A program made the position numbers and the translations under genes. A DNA stretch of 64,000 nt. Source: Nocardia brasiliensis. Lineage in GTDB: Bacteria > Actinomycetota > Actinomycetes > Mycobacteriales > Mycobacteriaceae. The DNA lies in the NCBI RefSeq assembly GCF_011801125.1, contig NZ_CP046171.1, positions 620,001 to 684,000 on the forward strand, read 5' to 3'. The notes below the pieces were generated by a model. The model saw only the letters and a program-made list of their open reading frames with translations. It was not told the DNA's origin and did not search any database. Positions 36,973 to 46,502 of this stretch are shown in pieces (within the stretch, counting starts at the first letter, position 1; every line of letters begins with the position of its first letter).

Positions 36973-37557
36973 ATGACGATCGACCCTGATCAGCTGCCCG
37001 CCCGGCGCTCCGACGCGACCCGCGCCGCGATCCTGGACGCCGCCCGCGCCCGCTTTGCCGCGGAAGGTTTCGGCAAGGCCACCATTCGCGCCATCGCGGC
37101 CGACGCCGCCATCGACCCGTCCATGGTGATGCGCTATTTCGGCAGCAAGGACGGGCTCTTCGCCGCCGCCGTCGACATCGACCTTGTGCTGCCGGATCTG
37201 TCCGCGGCCGACCCCGGCACGCTCGGGGAACTGCTGCTGCGCCGCTTTCTCGCGCTCTGGGAGGAGCCGCCCGGCAACGCGGTCTTGCTGACGCTGCTGC
37301 GCTCGTCGATCACCGACGAGGCCGTCACCGCGCGTTTCCGCGAGGTTTTCGCCCAGCAGGTGCTGCCCGCCGTGCAGCGCTTCGGCGAGCCCGCCGACGC
37401 CCCGCGGCGTAGCGGTCTCGTCGTGACCCAGTTGCTCGGTCTGGCGCTGTGCCGCTACATCCTGCGCATCCCGCCCGTGGTCGCCGCCTCACGCGAACAG
37501 CTGATCGCCGACGTCGCACCGACGCTGCAGCGCTATCTGAGCTCGACGCCACGCTGA
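36973..37557 (+). CDS. TetR-family regulator of the monooxygenase
   Basis: A 194-residue TetR protein: helix-turn-helix in residues 16-60 (AAILDAARARFAAEGFGKAT and MVMRYFGSKDGLFAAAVDID) and an all-helical ligand domain. It starts at ATG 36973, inside the last repeat of the operator region. It is divergent from the FAD monooxygenase, the classical layout of a self-regulated catabolic or efflux switch. The ligand is unknown. Confidence 0.85.
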   Translation: MTIDPDQLPARRSDATRAAILDAARARFAAEGFGKATIRAIAADAAIDPSMVMRYFGSKDGLFAAAVDIDLVLPDLSAADPGTLGELLLRRFLALWEEPPGNAVLLTLLRSSITDEAVTARFREVFAQQVLPAVQRFGEPADAPRRSGLVVTQLLGLALCRYILRIPPVVAASREQLIADVAPTLQRYLSSTPR

Positions 37558-37594
37558 GAGCCGCCGCGGCCGCGCTGGGTCCGCGCGAAACGAG

Positions 37595-37624
37595 CAAGGC
37601 CCGCCGCCGTACCGGCGGGCCTTG
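37595..37624. terminator. Strong hairpin terminator between tetR and fadE27
   Basis: A perfect 12-bp stem, CAAGGCCCGCCG (37595-37606) and CGGCGGGCCTTG (37613-37624), with a 6-nt loop, between convergent genes. Confidence 0.8.
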
Positions 37625-37637
37625 CGGGATGGTCGGA

Positions 37638-38738
37638 TCAAGCGGGGTCGGCCAGGAGGGCGCCGAGCGCGCGCAGGTGGTCGGTGCCTGCGCCCAAGGC
37701 GAATTCGTGGTGCTTGGCGGCGGTGAAGTAGTTGTGCACGATGTGGTCGCGGTCGATGCCGACCCCGCCGTGGACGTGCACGACGGTGTGCGCCACGCGG
37801 TGACCCGCGTCGGCGGCCCAGAACTTGGCGGTGTGCACGGCCTCGGCGCTCGGCAGACCCTCGGCGAGCTGCCAGGCCGCCTGGGTGACCGCGAGCCGCA
37901 GACCCTGGACGTCGATGTAGGCGTCGGCGAGCCGCTGTGCCACGGCCTGGAAGCTGCCCACCGCCTTGCCGAATTGCTCACGCTCGCGGGCGTATTCGGC
38001 GACCAGTTCGAGCGCGCGCTCCACGGTGCCGAGCTGCAGCGCGCTCAGGCCCAGCCAGGCGCGGGTCAGCAGCCAGTCCAGGATCTCGGCGCCCTGCTCG
38101 ACCGTGCCGACCAATTCGGCGGGGGTGTCGGTGAATTCGACGAGGTACTCGGGGCTGCGGTCGACGACCTGCTGCGCGGTCACCGTCGCCGCGCCTGGCT
38201 CGACCAGGAACACCGCGGGCACGCCGGAGGCGGTGGCCGAGACCAGGATGCGCTCGGCGCGGTCGGCGACCGGCACCGTGGTCTTGACGCCGGTGAGTCG
38301 CCAGCCGCCGTCCGCCTCGGCCGCGACCGTATTCGGCCTGGTCAGATCCCAGTTGTGCTCTTCGGTCAGTGCCGCGGTCAGGATGATCTGGCCCGCGCCC
38401 GCCCGGGTCGCCCGATCCTGTTGCGCCGCATCGCCGAAGCGGGCCAGTGCGCCCGCGCCGACCACGATCGACCACAGATAGGGCACCGCGGCGAGGGACT
38501 TGCCGAGCTCGCGCAGCACGGCCGTCTGTTCGAGCACGCCGAAGTCGCCGCCGCCGACCGATTCCGGCAGCGCCGCCGCGAGCACGCCGGTGTCGGCGAG
38601 CGAGTTCCACAGCGTCGCGTCGAATCGTTCGTCGGCCCTGTCGAGTTCGCGCAGCCGGTCGGCGGTGACGAGCTTGCCGCACACCTCGGCGGTCAGCCGG
38701 GTCAGATCGAGTTGGGCTTCGGTGGGTGTGAAATCCAT
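37638..38738 (-). CDS. fadE27: Acyl-CoA dehydrogenase FadE27 (ChsE5-type subunit)
   Basis: A 366-residue acyl-CoA dehydrogenase (FadE27 has 373). It contains the FAD segment YAREREQFGKAVGSFQAVAQ and the signature VHVHGGVGIDRDHIVHNYFTAAK but no GGTNE-type catalytic Glu, as expected for one half of the FadE26-FadE27 heterotetramer. ChsE4-ChsE5 dehydrogenates the C8 and C5 cholesterol side chains. It lies 21 bp after fadE26, and a terminator follows. Confidence 0.87.
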   Translation of the reverse strand: MDFTPTEAQLDLTRLTAEVCGKLVTADRLRELDRADERFDATLWNSLADTGVLAAALPESVGGGDFGVLEQTAVLRELGKSLAAVPYLWSIVVGAGALARFGDAAQQDRATRAGAGQIILTAALTEEHNWDLTRPNTVAAEADGGWRLTGVKTTVPVADRAERILVSATASGVPAVFLVEPGAATVTAQQVVDRSPEYLVEFTDTPAELVGTVEQGAEILDWLLTRAWLGLSALQLGTVERALELVAEYAREREQFGKAVGSFQAVAQRLADAYIDVQGLRLAVTQAAWQLAEGLPSAEAVHTAKFWAADAGHRVAHTVVHVHGGVGIDRDHIVHNYFTAAKHHEFALGAGTDHLRALGALLADPA

Positions 38739-38759
38739 GTCGGCTCTCTGCTTTCCGGA

Positions 38760-39953
<1,194 letters not shown>

Positions 39954-40007
39954 GGCAAATACCTCATGCCTTCTCGATGTGGGTTCACCCGATCATTGCA
40001 TATCGAC

Positions 40008-40021
40008 TGAAACATGTTCCA
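40008..40021. promoter_or_regulatory. KstR operator between fadE26 and fdxD
   Basis: TGAAACATGTTCCA is a full match to TnnAACnnGTTnnA. It is 55 bp upstream of fadE26 and 88 bp upstream of fdxD, in the divergent region. Confidence 0.8.
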
Positions 40022-40108
40022 GTATTGCTACCGAATCCGGTCGATAGCGCCACCCGTGGCCGCGCCGGCTTGTTAGGGTTCGCCCAGGATCGCGGTAAAG
40101 GAGTTCTC

Positions 40109-40297
40109 ATGAAGGTAAGCGTCGATCTGGATCAGTGCGAAGCGAACGGAATCTGTGTCGGAATCGCCCCCGACGTGTTCGAACTCGATGACGAAGACCA
40201 GTTGCACATCCTGACGGCCGACGTGCCCGCCGAGCGTCTCGCCGACGTCGAGGACGCGGTGGCGCAATGCCCGAAAGCGGCACTGCGACTCCAGTGA
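40109..40297 (+). CDS. fdxD: Ferredoxin FdxD
   Basis: A 62-residue small acidic ferredoxin of the 3Fe-4S type. Ligands are Cys10, Cys16 and Cys54 (DQCEANGICVGIAPDVFEL and QCPKAALRL). The fourth position, Cys in 4Fe-4S proteins and often His in mycobacterial P450 ferredoxins, is Asn13. Such proteins deliver electrons to cytochromes P450, here plausibly CYP125 (inference). AAAGGAG precedes the ATG at 40109. The order fadE26/fdxD/hsd4A/yrbE4A matches Rv3504-Rv3501c, with fdxD as Rv3503c. Confidence 0.87.
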   Translation: MKVSVDLDQCEANGICVGIAPDVFELDDEDQLHILTADVPAERLADVEDAVAQCPKAALRLQ

Positions 40298-40317
40298 AAC
40301 GGTCCCTTGCCTTAGGT

Positions 40318-40331
40318 TGGAACACGTTCTA
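40318..40331. promoter_or_regulatory. KstR operator upstream of hsd4A
   Basis: TGGAACACGTTCTA is a full match to the KstR pattern, 11 bp before the hsd4A GTG start, giving the dehydrogenase a promoter separate from fdxD. Confidence 0.82.
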
Positions 40332-40342
40332 GGGTCGGGCTC

Positions 40343-41248
40343 GTGGACGATGTAGATGTGAGCCTGGCCGGACGAGTGGCGATCGTGACCGGAGCGGGTG
40401 CCGGGCTGGGGCGGGCGGAGGCGCTCGCGCTGGCCGGCGCCGGAGCCTCGGTGGTGATCAACGACCTGGCCGAGTCGGATGCGGTGGCCGACACCATGTC
40501 CGAGCTGCGCGCGCTCGGCGCCAAGGCGGAATTCGTCGCGGGCAGCATCGCCGAGCGGGCGACCGCGGACGCGCTGATCCGCACCGCCGACGAGGCGTTC
40601 GGCGGGGTGGACATCGTGGTGAACAACGCCGGTATCACCAAGGACCGAATGCTGTTCAACATGTCCGACGAGGACTTCGACGCGGTCGTCGCGGTGCACC
40701 TGCGCGGCCATTTTCTGTTGTCCCGCAACGCCGCGGCCTATTGGCGCGGCAAGTCCAAGGCGGCGGGCGCGCCGGTCTACGGCAGGCTGATCAACACTTC
40801 GTCCGAGGCGGGGTTGCTCGGGCCGGAGGGTCAGGCCAACTACGGTGCCGCAAAGGCCGGCATCACCGCGTTGACGCTGTCGGCGGCGCGGGCGCTGTCG
40901 CGCTTCGGGGTGCGCGCCAACGCGATCGCGCCGCGGGCGCGGACCGCGATGACCGAAGCGGTGTTCACCGCGGCGCCCGAGGGCGCGGTCGATCCGCTCT
41001 CGCCCGATCATGTGGCCCGGCTCGTCGCCTATCTCGCGTCGCCGGCCGCCGACGCGGTGAACGGACAGCTGTTCGTGGTCTACGGCGCGATGGTCGCGCT
41101 GATGGCCGCGCCGGTCGTCGAGCAGCGCTTCGACGCCGCCGACGGGCAGTGGTCGCTCGGTGATCTCGCGACCACCCTGGCCGGCTATTTCGCCGAACGT
41201 CCTGCCGGGCAGAGCTTCTCGGCCTCGGCGCTACTCGATCTCGGCTGA
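40343..41248 (+). CDS. hsd4A: Steroid 17-beta-hydroxysteroid/hydroxyacyl-CoA dehydrogenase Hsd4A
   Basis: A 301-residue SDR: cofactor motif TGAGAGLGRAEALALAGAGA (residues 16-35), NNAGITKDRMLFNMSDEDFD, the catalytic Ser in NTSSEAG, and YGAAKAG. It is the Rv3502c equivalent next to mce4. Hsd4A of Mycobacterium and Rhodococcus acts on the C22-hydroxyacyl-CoA side-chain intermediate and also has 17-beta-hydroxysteroid dehydrogenase activity. The GTG at 40343 directly follows the operator, so a very short leader is likely. Confidence 0.85.
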   Translation: MDDVDVSLAGRVAIVTGAGAGLGRAEALALAGAGASVVINDLAESDAVADTMSELRALGAKAEFVAGSIAERATADALIRTADEAFGGVDIVVNNAGITKDRMLFNMSDEDFDAVVAVHLRGHFLLSRNAAAYWRGKSKAAGAPVYGRLINTSSEAGLLGPEGQANYGAAKAGITALTLSAARALSRFGVRANAIAPRARTAMTEAVFTAAPEGAVDPLSPDHVARLVAYLASPAADAVNGQLFVVYGAMVALMAAPVVEQRFDAADGQWSLGDLATTLAGYFAERPAGQSFSASALLDLG

Positions 41249-41594
41249 ATCCGGTCCGCCCCTGCCGCCTCCGGCGCGAAACATGCGCAACGAGGTCTGG
41301 AATCTGCGAGATCCACTCGAGATGAACTGCTGAACAACTGACCAACTGTTGATCAAGGGTCCGGCGCTTGGTAGACATTGGGTGATGAGATGTGCCCCGC
41401 CGCACAAAGGTGGGATCAATCACTCTGACACCCGTTCCAGATTTATATGCCGATGCAGCTAAAAAGTGCAGTTCAAAAGTGACAAATATCTTCCGGCAAC
41501 GTTGTGAACGTGTTCTAATCAATGAGGCGGTGCGGCCTCGGTGAAGAATCGTGCCGTGAGCGAGTCCGCAGGTTCTGAGCAAGGAGGTTCGAAG
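41249..41594. promoter_or_regulatory. mce4 promoter region with KstR-like box
   Basis: A 346-bp region before yrbE4A. A KstR-like palindrome GTGAACGTGTTCTA lies at 41504-41517 (one mismatch, first base G). Upstream of it is an A+T-rich stretch (41440-41490, for example GATTTATATGC and GACAAATATC), likely the promoter or an activator region. A direct repeat of CAACTG with CAACTGTTG at 41343-41351 has no assigned role. A GTG at 41541 could extend YrbE4A, but AAGGAGG at 41581 supports the later ATG. Confidence 0.65.
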
Positions 41595-42359
41595 ATGAAC
41601 GAGGTCCTTGCCGTGCCATTGCGGGCGGTGGGCGGGTTCTTCGAACTGACGGCCGAAGTCGCTCGAGCGAGTGTGCGCAGGCCATTTCAATGGCGCGAGT
41701 TCATCGACCAGTCCTGGTTCATCGCGCGCGTCTCGATCGTGCCGACACTGTTGGTCGCGATTCCATTCACCGTTTTGGTGAGCTTCACGCTGAACATCCT
41801 GTTGCGCGAGATCGGCGCGGCCGACCTCAGCGGCGCGGGCGCGGCATTCGGTGCGGTGACCCAGGTCGGCCCGATCGTCACGGTGCTGATCGTGGCCGGC
41901 GCCGGCGCCACCGCGATCTGCGCCGACCTGGGCGCCCGCACGATTCGCGAGGAAATCGACGCGATGCGGGTGCTCGGGATCGACCCGGTGCAGCGGCTGG
42001 TGGTGCCGCGGGTGCTCGCCTCGATGTTCGTCGCGTTGATGCTCAACAGCCTGGTCTGCACGATCGGTATCGTCGGCGGATTTCTCTTCTCCGTCTATTT
42101 GCAGGACGTGAACCCCGGCGCCTTCGTCAACGGCATCACGCTGCTGACCCATTTGCCCGAATTGATCATCTCGGAGGTGAAGGCCGGATTGTTCGGGCTG
42201 ATCGCCGGGCTGGTCGCCTGTTATCTGGGTCTGAATGTCAAAGGTGGTCCCAAGAGTGTCGGTGATGCGGTGAATCAGACCGTCGTCTTCGCCTTTATGG
42301 CTTTGTTCGTCGTGAACGTGGTGGTCACCGCGGTAGGCATCAAGTTCACGGCGCGGTGA
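41595..42359 (+). CDS. yrbE4A: Mce4 permease subunit YrbE4A
   Basis: A 254-residue MlaE-family permease, exactly the length I recall for M. tuberculosis YrbE4A. Hydrophobic segments include VSIVPTLLVAIPFTVLVSF, IVTVLIVAGAGATAICADLG and ASMFVALMLNSLVCTIGIVG; the cytoplasmic EExDAMRVLGIDPVQ loop (TIREEIDAMRVLGIDPVQRL) contacts the ATPase MceG/Mkl encoded elsewhere. It starts at ATG 41595 with AAGGAGG seven bases upstream. With YrbE4B it forms the inner-membrane channel of the Mce4 cholesterol importer. Confidence 0.92.
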   Translation: MNEVLAVPLRAVGGFFELTAEVARASVRRPFQWREFIDQSWFIARVSIVPTLLVAIPFTVLVSFTLNILLREIGAADLSGAGAAFGAVTQVGPIVTVLIVAGAGATAICADLGARTIREEIDAMRVLGIDPVQRLVVPRVLASMFVALMLNSLVCTIGIVGGFLFSVYLQDVNPGAFVNGITLLTHLPELIISEVKAGLFGLIAGLVACYLGLNVKGGPKSVGDAVNQTVVFAFMALFVVNVVVTAVGIKFTAR

Positions 42360-42363
42360 CCGC

Positions 42364-43215
42364 ATGGCCTTCGTGATCGAGTCCCGCTTCCCGCGTACCG
42401 TTCGACGGGTGCGTCGGATGTCGGACTCGCTCGATTCTGTCGGAAAACAGGCTGTGTTCTACGCGCAGGCGCTGGGGGCAATTCCGCGCGCGCTCACGCA
42501 CTATCGCACCGAGACCATTCGGCTGATCGCCGAAATCAGTATGGGCAGCGGAGCTTTGGCGGTGATCGGCGGCACCGTGGTGATCGTCGGGTTCCTCACC
42601 CTGTTCGCCGGCGGCACCATCGCGGTGCAGGGCTACAGCTCGCTCGGCAACATCGGCGTCGAGGCGCTCACCGGATTCTTCGCGGCCTTCATCAACGTCC
42701 GCATCGCCGCGCCCGTGATCTCCGGCATCGGGCTGGCCGCCACCATCGGCGCGGGCTCGACCGCGCAGCTGGGCGCGATGCGGGTGGCCGAGGAGATCGA
42801 CGCGCTCGAGTCCATGGCGATCCGGCCGGTGCCGTACCTGGTCGGCACGCGGGTGCTGGCCGGGATGATCGCGATCGTGCCGCTGTACGCGCTCGCGGTG
42901 ATCGCGTCGTTCCTGGCCAGCCGGTTCGCCACCGTGGTCATCTACGGGCAGTCGGCGGGCGTGTACGACCACTACTTCTCCACCTTCCTGATCCCGAGCG
43001 ACATCCTCTGGTCGTTCGCGCAGGCGATCTTCATGGCGCTCGCGGTCATGCTCATCCATACCTACTACGGCTACAACGCCGCGGGCGGCCCGGTCGGGGT
43101 CGGCGTCGCGGTCGGTAATGCGGTGCGGACCTCACTGGTCGCGGTGGTCACGGTGACGCTGTTGATCTCGTTGGCCATCTATGGCACCTCCGGCAACTTC
43201 CACCTCTCCGGATAG
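42364..43215 (+). CDS. yrbE4B: Mce4 permease subunit YrbE4B
   Basis: A 283-residue MlaE-family permease (280 in M. tuberculosis). Membrane segments include LAVIGGTVVIVGFLTLFAGG and VLAGMIAIVPLYALAVIASF, and the EE-loop is MRVAEEIDALESMAIRPVPY. It begins 4 bp after yrbE4A and pairs with it as the heterodimeric permease. The N-terminus SLDSVGKQAVFYAQALGAIP is the usual amphipathic entry helix. Confidence 0.92.
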   Translation: MAFVIESRFPRTVRRVRRMSDSLDSVGKQAVFYAQALGAIPRALTHYRTETIRLIAEISMGSGALAVIGGTVVIVGFLTLFAGGTIAVQGYSSLGNIGVEALTGFFAAFINVRIAAPVISGIGLAATIGAGSTAQLGAMRVAEEIDALESMAIRPVPYLVGTRVLAGMIAIVPLYALAVIASFLASRFATVVIYGQSAGVYDHYFSTFLIPSDILWSFAQAIFMALAVMLIHTYYGYNAAGGPVGVGVAVGNAVRTSLVAVVTVTLLISLAIYGTSGNFHLSG

Positions 43216-43219
43216 CGAC

Positions 43220-44416
43220 ATGGCGGATTCGACAAAACTGCGAAACGCGCTCGGCCTCAAGCTCGCCGGCGCCGCGATGGTGCTGGCGATGGTGGCGATC
43301 GTCGCGATCGCGCTGCTGATGTTCGTCGGCGGGTTCACCCCGACGGCCACCGTCCTGGTCGACGCGCCGCGCAGCGGCCTGGTGCTGGACCCGGACGCCA
43401 AGGTGAAAGTGCGCGGGGTCGAGATCGGCCGGGTGGTCGCGATCGACCAGACCGCCGCGGGCGCGACGCTGAAACTGGCGCTCGATCCCGATCAGCTGAA
43501 GCTGGTGCCGGACAACGCGGGCGTCGACATCCGCTCCACCACCGTGTTCGGCGCGAAGTACGTGAATTTCACGGTGCCCGAACAGCCTTCGGCGACGCCG
43601 CTGCGGCCCGGCGCGCGCGTGCGCGTCGAGCACGTGACCGTGGAGTTCAACACGCTGTTCCAGCACCTGTCCGACGTGCTGGCCAAGGTCGAGCCGGAGA
43701 AGCTGAACGCGACGCTGTCCGCGCTCGGCACCGCGCTGCAGGGCCGGGGCGAGAAGCTCGGCGACTTGCTCGCCCGCAGTGACGCCTACCTGCGCGACAT
43801 CAACCCGTATCTGCCCACCCTGCAACAGGATCTGGCGCAGACCGGTCAGGTCACCGACCTGTACGCGGACACGGTGCCGGATCTGCTGCGCACGGTCGAC
43901 AACGCCACCGTCACCAGCCGAGCGCTGGTCGACGAGCAGCAGAGCCTGGACGAGGTGCTGGCCAACCTGATCGGTCTGGCCGACACCACAGGGTCGGTGC
44001 TGAAGGAGAACGAGGGCAATCTCGGTACCGCACTGGATCTGCTGCGGCCGACCACTCGATTGCTCTTCGAGTACAACCCCGCCCTCGGCTGCATCATCAA
44101 TGGGCTCGGCCCGATGATGCCGTTGGCGGAGAGGGTGTTCGGCGGCGTGCTGCCCGGCATCGGCATGAACACCAACTTCATGTTCGGCGCCAAGCCCTAC
44201 ACCTATCCGGACGATCTGCCGAAGGTGAACGCGACCGGCGGCCCGCACTGCGAAGGCGTAGTCGACCGGGTGCCGGGCAGCCACGCGGACTACGTCGTCA
44301 CCGACACGAATCAGGGAGCTCCGTACGTGCCGAACACGGGTTTCGTGAAGCCCAACGAGGCGCCGCGGGTGTTCCAGCTGCTGTTCGCCGGGTTACCGGG
44401 GGTGGACCGGCTGTGA
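43220..44416 (+). CDS. mce4A: Mce4A, steroid importer shaft protein
   Basis: A 398-residue Mce protein (400 in M. tuberculosis): N-terminal membrane anchor near residues 12-36 (LAGAAMVLAMVAIVAIALLM), one MCE/MlaD domain at about 40-120 (VKVRGVEIGRVVAID, STTVFGAKYVNFTVP), a long helical segment (130-280) and a C-terminal domain with paired Cys. Mce4A-F assemble a hexameric tube carrying cholesterol from the outer mycomembrane to YrbE4AB. ATG 43220 is used; an ATG at 43181 would overlap yrbE4B. The stop overlaps mce4B (GTGA). Confidence 0.9.
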   Translation: MADSTKLRNALGLKLAGAAMVLAMVAIVAIALLMFVGGFTPTATVLVDAPRSGLVLDPDAKVKVRGVEIGRVVAIDQTAAGATLKLALDPDQLKLVPDNAGVDIRSTTVFGAKYVNFTVPEQPSATPLRPGARVRVEHVTVEFNTLFQHLSDVLAKVEPEKLNATLSALGTALQGRGEKLGDLLARSDAYLRDINPYLPTLQQDLAQTGQVTDLYADTVPDLLRTVDNATVTSRALVDEQQSLDEVLANLIGLADTTGSVLKENEGNLGTALDLLRPTTRLLFEYNPALGCIINGLGPMMPLAERVFGGVLPGIGMNTNFMFGAKPYTYPDDLPKVNATGGPHCEGVVDRVPGSHADYVVTDTNQGAPYVPNTGFVKPNEAPRVFQLLFAGLPGVDRL

Positions 44417-45438
44417 GGAACACCGCGACGACCGTCAAACTGGCCATCTTCACGTTGGTGATGGCACTGGTTTTCGCCGGGCTGACCGTGGTGTTCAGCC
44501 AGATGCGGTTCGCAAGGGAGTACGGCTACCACGCCGTGTTCACCAGCTCCTCGGGAATGCTGCCCGGTGCCAAGGTGCGCATCGCCGGGGTGCCGGTCGG
44601 CTCGGTCTCCTCGGTGCAGGTCGGCAAGGACAACCTGGCGCACGTCGAGTTCGATGTCGACCGCAAGTACCGCCTGCTCACCAGCACCCGGGCCACCATC
44701 CGCTACGAAAACCTGGTCGGTGACCGGTATCTGGAGTTGCTGGAGGGCCCCGGTACGACCGATGTGCTGCGCGACGGCGGCACCATCGGCACGGACCGGA
44801 CGGCGCCCGCGCTCGATCTGGACATGCTGCTCGGCGGGTTCCGCCCGCTGCTGCGCGGCCTCGATCCCGCGCAGGTGAACGACCTGACCAGCGCGCTGTT
44901 GCAGATCTTCCAGGGGCAGGGCGGCACGCTGGTGTCGCTGCTGAACAGCGGCGGCGACTTCGCCAAGACCCTGGCCGATCGGGACGAGCTGATCGGCAAC
45001 GTGATCAACAACCTCAACACGGTGCTGCGAACCATCGATGAGCGCGGCGATCAGTTCGCCACCACGCTCGACGAATTGCAGCGTCTGGTCAGCGGTTTGG
45101 CCGCCGAGCGCGATCCGATCGGCGACGCGCTGCCCCGGATCGCCGGGGCCACCAGGGATCTCACCGGTCTGCTCGAGCAGGCCCGGCCGGATCTGCGCGC
45201 CACCATCGAGCAGACCGGGCGCCTGGCAGGCAATCTCGACGACGGCTCCGACACCATCCAGTGGGTGCTCGACCGGTTGCCCGACACCTACAAGAAGCTG
45301 ATCCGCATCGGCGCCTACGGTTCGTTCCTGCAGCTCTACGTGTGCGGGACCAACCTGCTCGTGGACGGGCCCGACGGGCAGCCGCTCCAGGTGAACCTGC
45401 CGGGCAAGCAGACGACCGGAAGGTGCGCGCCGGAATGA
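44413..45438 (+). CDS. mce4B: Mce4B
   Basis: A 341-residue Mce-family protein. It has a signal-anchor helix (VKLAIFTLVMALVFAGLTVV), an MCE domain at about 40-115 (SSGMLPGAKVRIAGVPVGSV, IRYENLVGDRYLELL) and a helical region with repeated Leu heptads up to about 280. It starts with GTG at 44413 in a GTGA overlap with mce4A and ends in an ATGA overlap with mce4C, as in the rest of the operon. Confidence 0.9.
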   Translation: MRNTATTVKLAIFTLVMALVFAGLTVVFSQMRFAREYGYHAVFTSSSGMLPGAKVRIAGVPVGSVSSVQVGKDNLAHVEFDVDRKYRLLTSTRATIRYENLVGDRYLELLEGPGTTDVLRDGGTIGTDRTAPALDLDMLLGGFRPLLRGLDPAQVNDLTSALLQIFQGQGGTLVSLLNSGGDFAKTLADRDELIGNVINNLNTVLRTIDERGDQFATTLDELQRLVSGLAAERDPIGDALPRIAGATRDLTGLLEQARPDLRATIEQTGRLAGNLDDGSDTIQWVLDRLPDTYKKLIRIGAYGSFLQLYVCGTNLLVDGPDGQPLQVNLPGKQTTGRCAPE

Positions 45439-46502
45439 ACGAGCAGCGATCCCGTGTCGTCACCATCGGCATCGTCGGTCTGGTGGTCGCGGTGTGTGTG
45501 GCCCTGTCGGTACTGCAGTTCGACCGGCTGCCGTTCATTCGCGGCGGCGCGACCTACACCGCGTACTTCACCGACGCGGGCGGGCTCCTGCCGGGCGACC
45601 CGGTGCAGGTGGCGGGCGTGCGCACCGGCCGGGTCGACGGCGTGGCGCTCGACGGCGCGAAGGTGCTGGTCCGTTTCACCCTCGACGAGTCGATCGTGCT
45701 GGGGGAGAAGACTTCCGCGGCGATCAAGACCAACACGGTGCTCGGCCGCAAGTCGCTGGAGTTGACGCCGGCGGGCGCGGGCTCGCTGCGCCGCGACGAC
45801 ACGATTCCGTTGGACCGCACCACGTCGCCGTACTCGCTCAACGACGCACTCGGCGACCTCGGCCGCACCGTGCGGGGCCTGGACATGGACCGGGTGGACA
45901 AGACCCTGGACACGCTCTCGGCCACCTTCGCCGACACCCCGGCTCCGCTGCGCGCGGCGCTGGACGGCGTTACGGCGTTGTCGCGCAGCATCAATGCCCG
46001 TGACCAGGCGCTGTCGGACCTGCTGGTGCGGGCGCAGAGCGTGACCAAGATCCTGTCCGACCGCAGCGATCAGATCAACGCGCTGCTGCTGGACGGCAAC
46101 AACCTGCTCGGCGAGCTGGACCGGCGCCGCGGTGCGATCGCACAGCTCATCGTCTACGTGAACGAGGTGGCCAAGCAGCTGTCCGGGCTGGTGAACGACA
46201 ACGAGGCGCAGCTGAAACCGGCACTGGACAAGCTGAATTCGGTGCTCGCCCTGTTGCAGCGCAACCGGCAGAACCTGTCTGACGCCCTGGACAGCCTCGG
46301 CCCCTACGCCGCGGCGCTCGGTGAGCAGGTCGGCAACGGGCCGTGGTTCAACGCCTACGTCGTCAACGCCACCAGTACCGAATTGCAGCCGCTGGTGGAC
46401 GCGCTGGTCTGGCCGGAACACCTGCCCGAGGATCTGCGCAACATCTTCACCCACCCGGCACCGCCCTCGATCGGCCCGGCGATTCAGGAGCCACCGCGAT
46501 GA
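45435..46502 (+). CDS. mce4C: Mce4C
   Basis: A 355-residue Mce-family protein: anchor TIGIVGLVVAVCVALSVLQF (residues 10-29), MCE domain at about 38-112 (DAGGLLPGDPVQVAGVRTGR, IKTNTVLGRKSLELTPAG) and a long helical rod with QINALLLDGNNLLGELDRR. It is translationally coupled to both neighbours by ATGA. No lipobox is present. Confidence 0.9.
   Translation: MNEQRSRVVTIGIVGLVVAVCVALSVLQFDRLPFIRGGATYTAYFTDAGGLLPGDPVQVAGVRTGRVDGVALDGAKVLVRFTLDESIVLGEKTSAAIKTNTVLGRKSLELTPAGAGSLRRDDTIPLDRTTSPYSLNDALGDLGRTVRGLDMDRVDKTLDTLSATFADTPAPLRAALDGVTALSRSINARDQALSDLLVRAQSVTKILSDRSDQINALLLDGNNLLGELDRRRGAIAQLIVYVNEVAKQLSGLVNDNEAQLKPALDKLNSVLALLQRNRQNLSDALDSLGPYAAALGEQVGNGPWFNAYVVNATSTELQPLVDALVWPEHLPEDLRNIFTHPAPPSIGPAIQEPPR

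Noticed and set aside
41343..41351. A second operator for the 36.97-kb TetR protein in the mce4 promoter (CAACTGTTG)
   Set aside because: It resembles only the inner part of the other site (CAACAGTTG), and short CAAC/GTTG palindromes arise by chance; not enough to claim binding.
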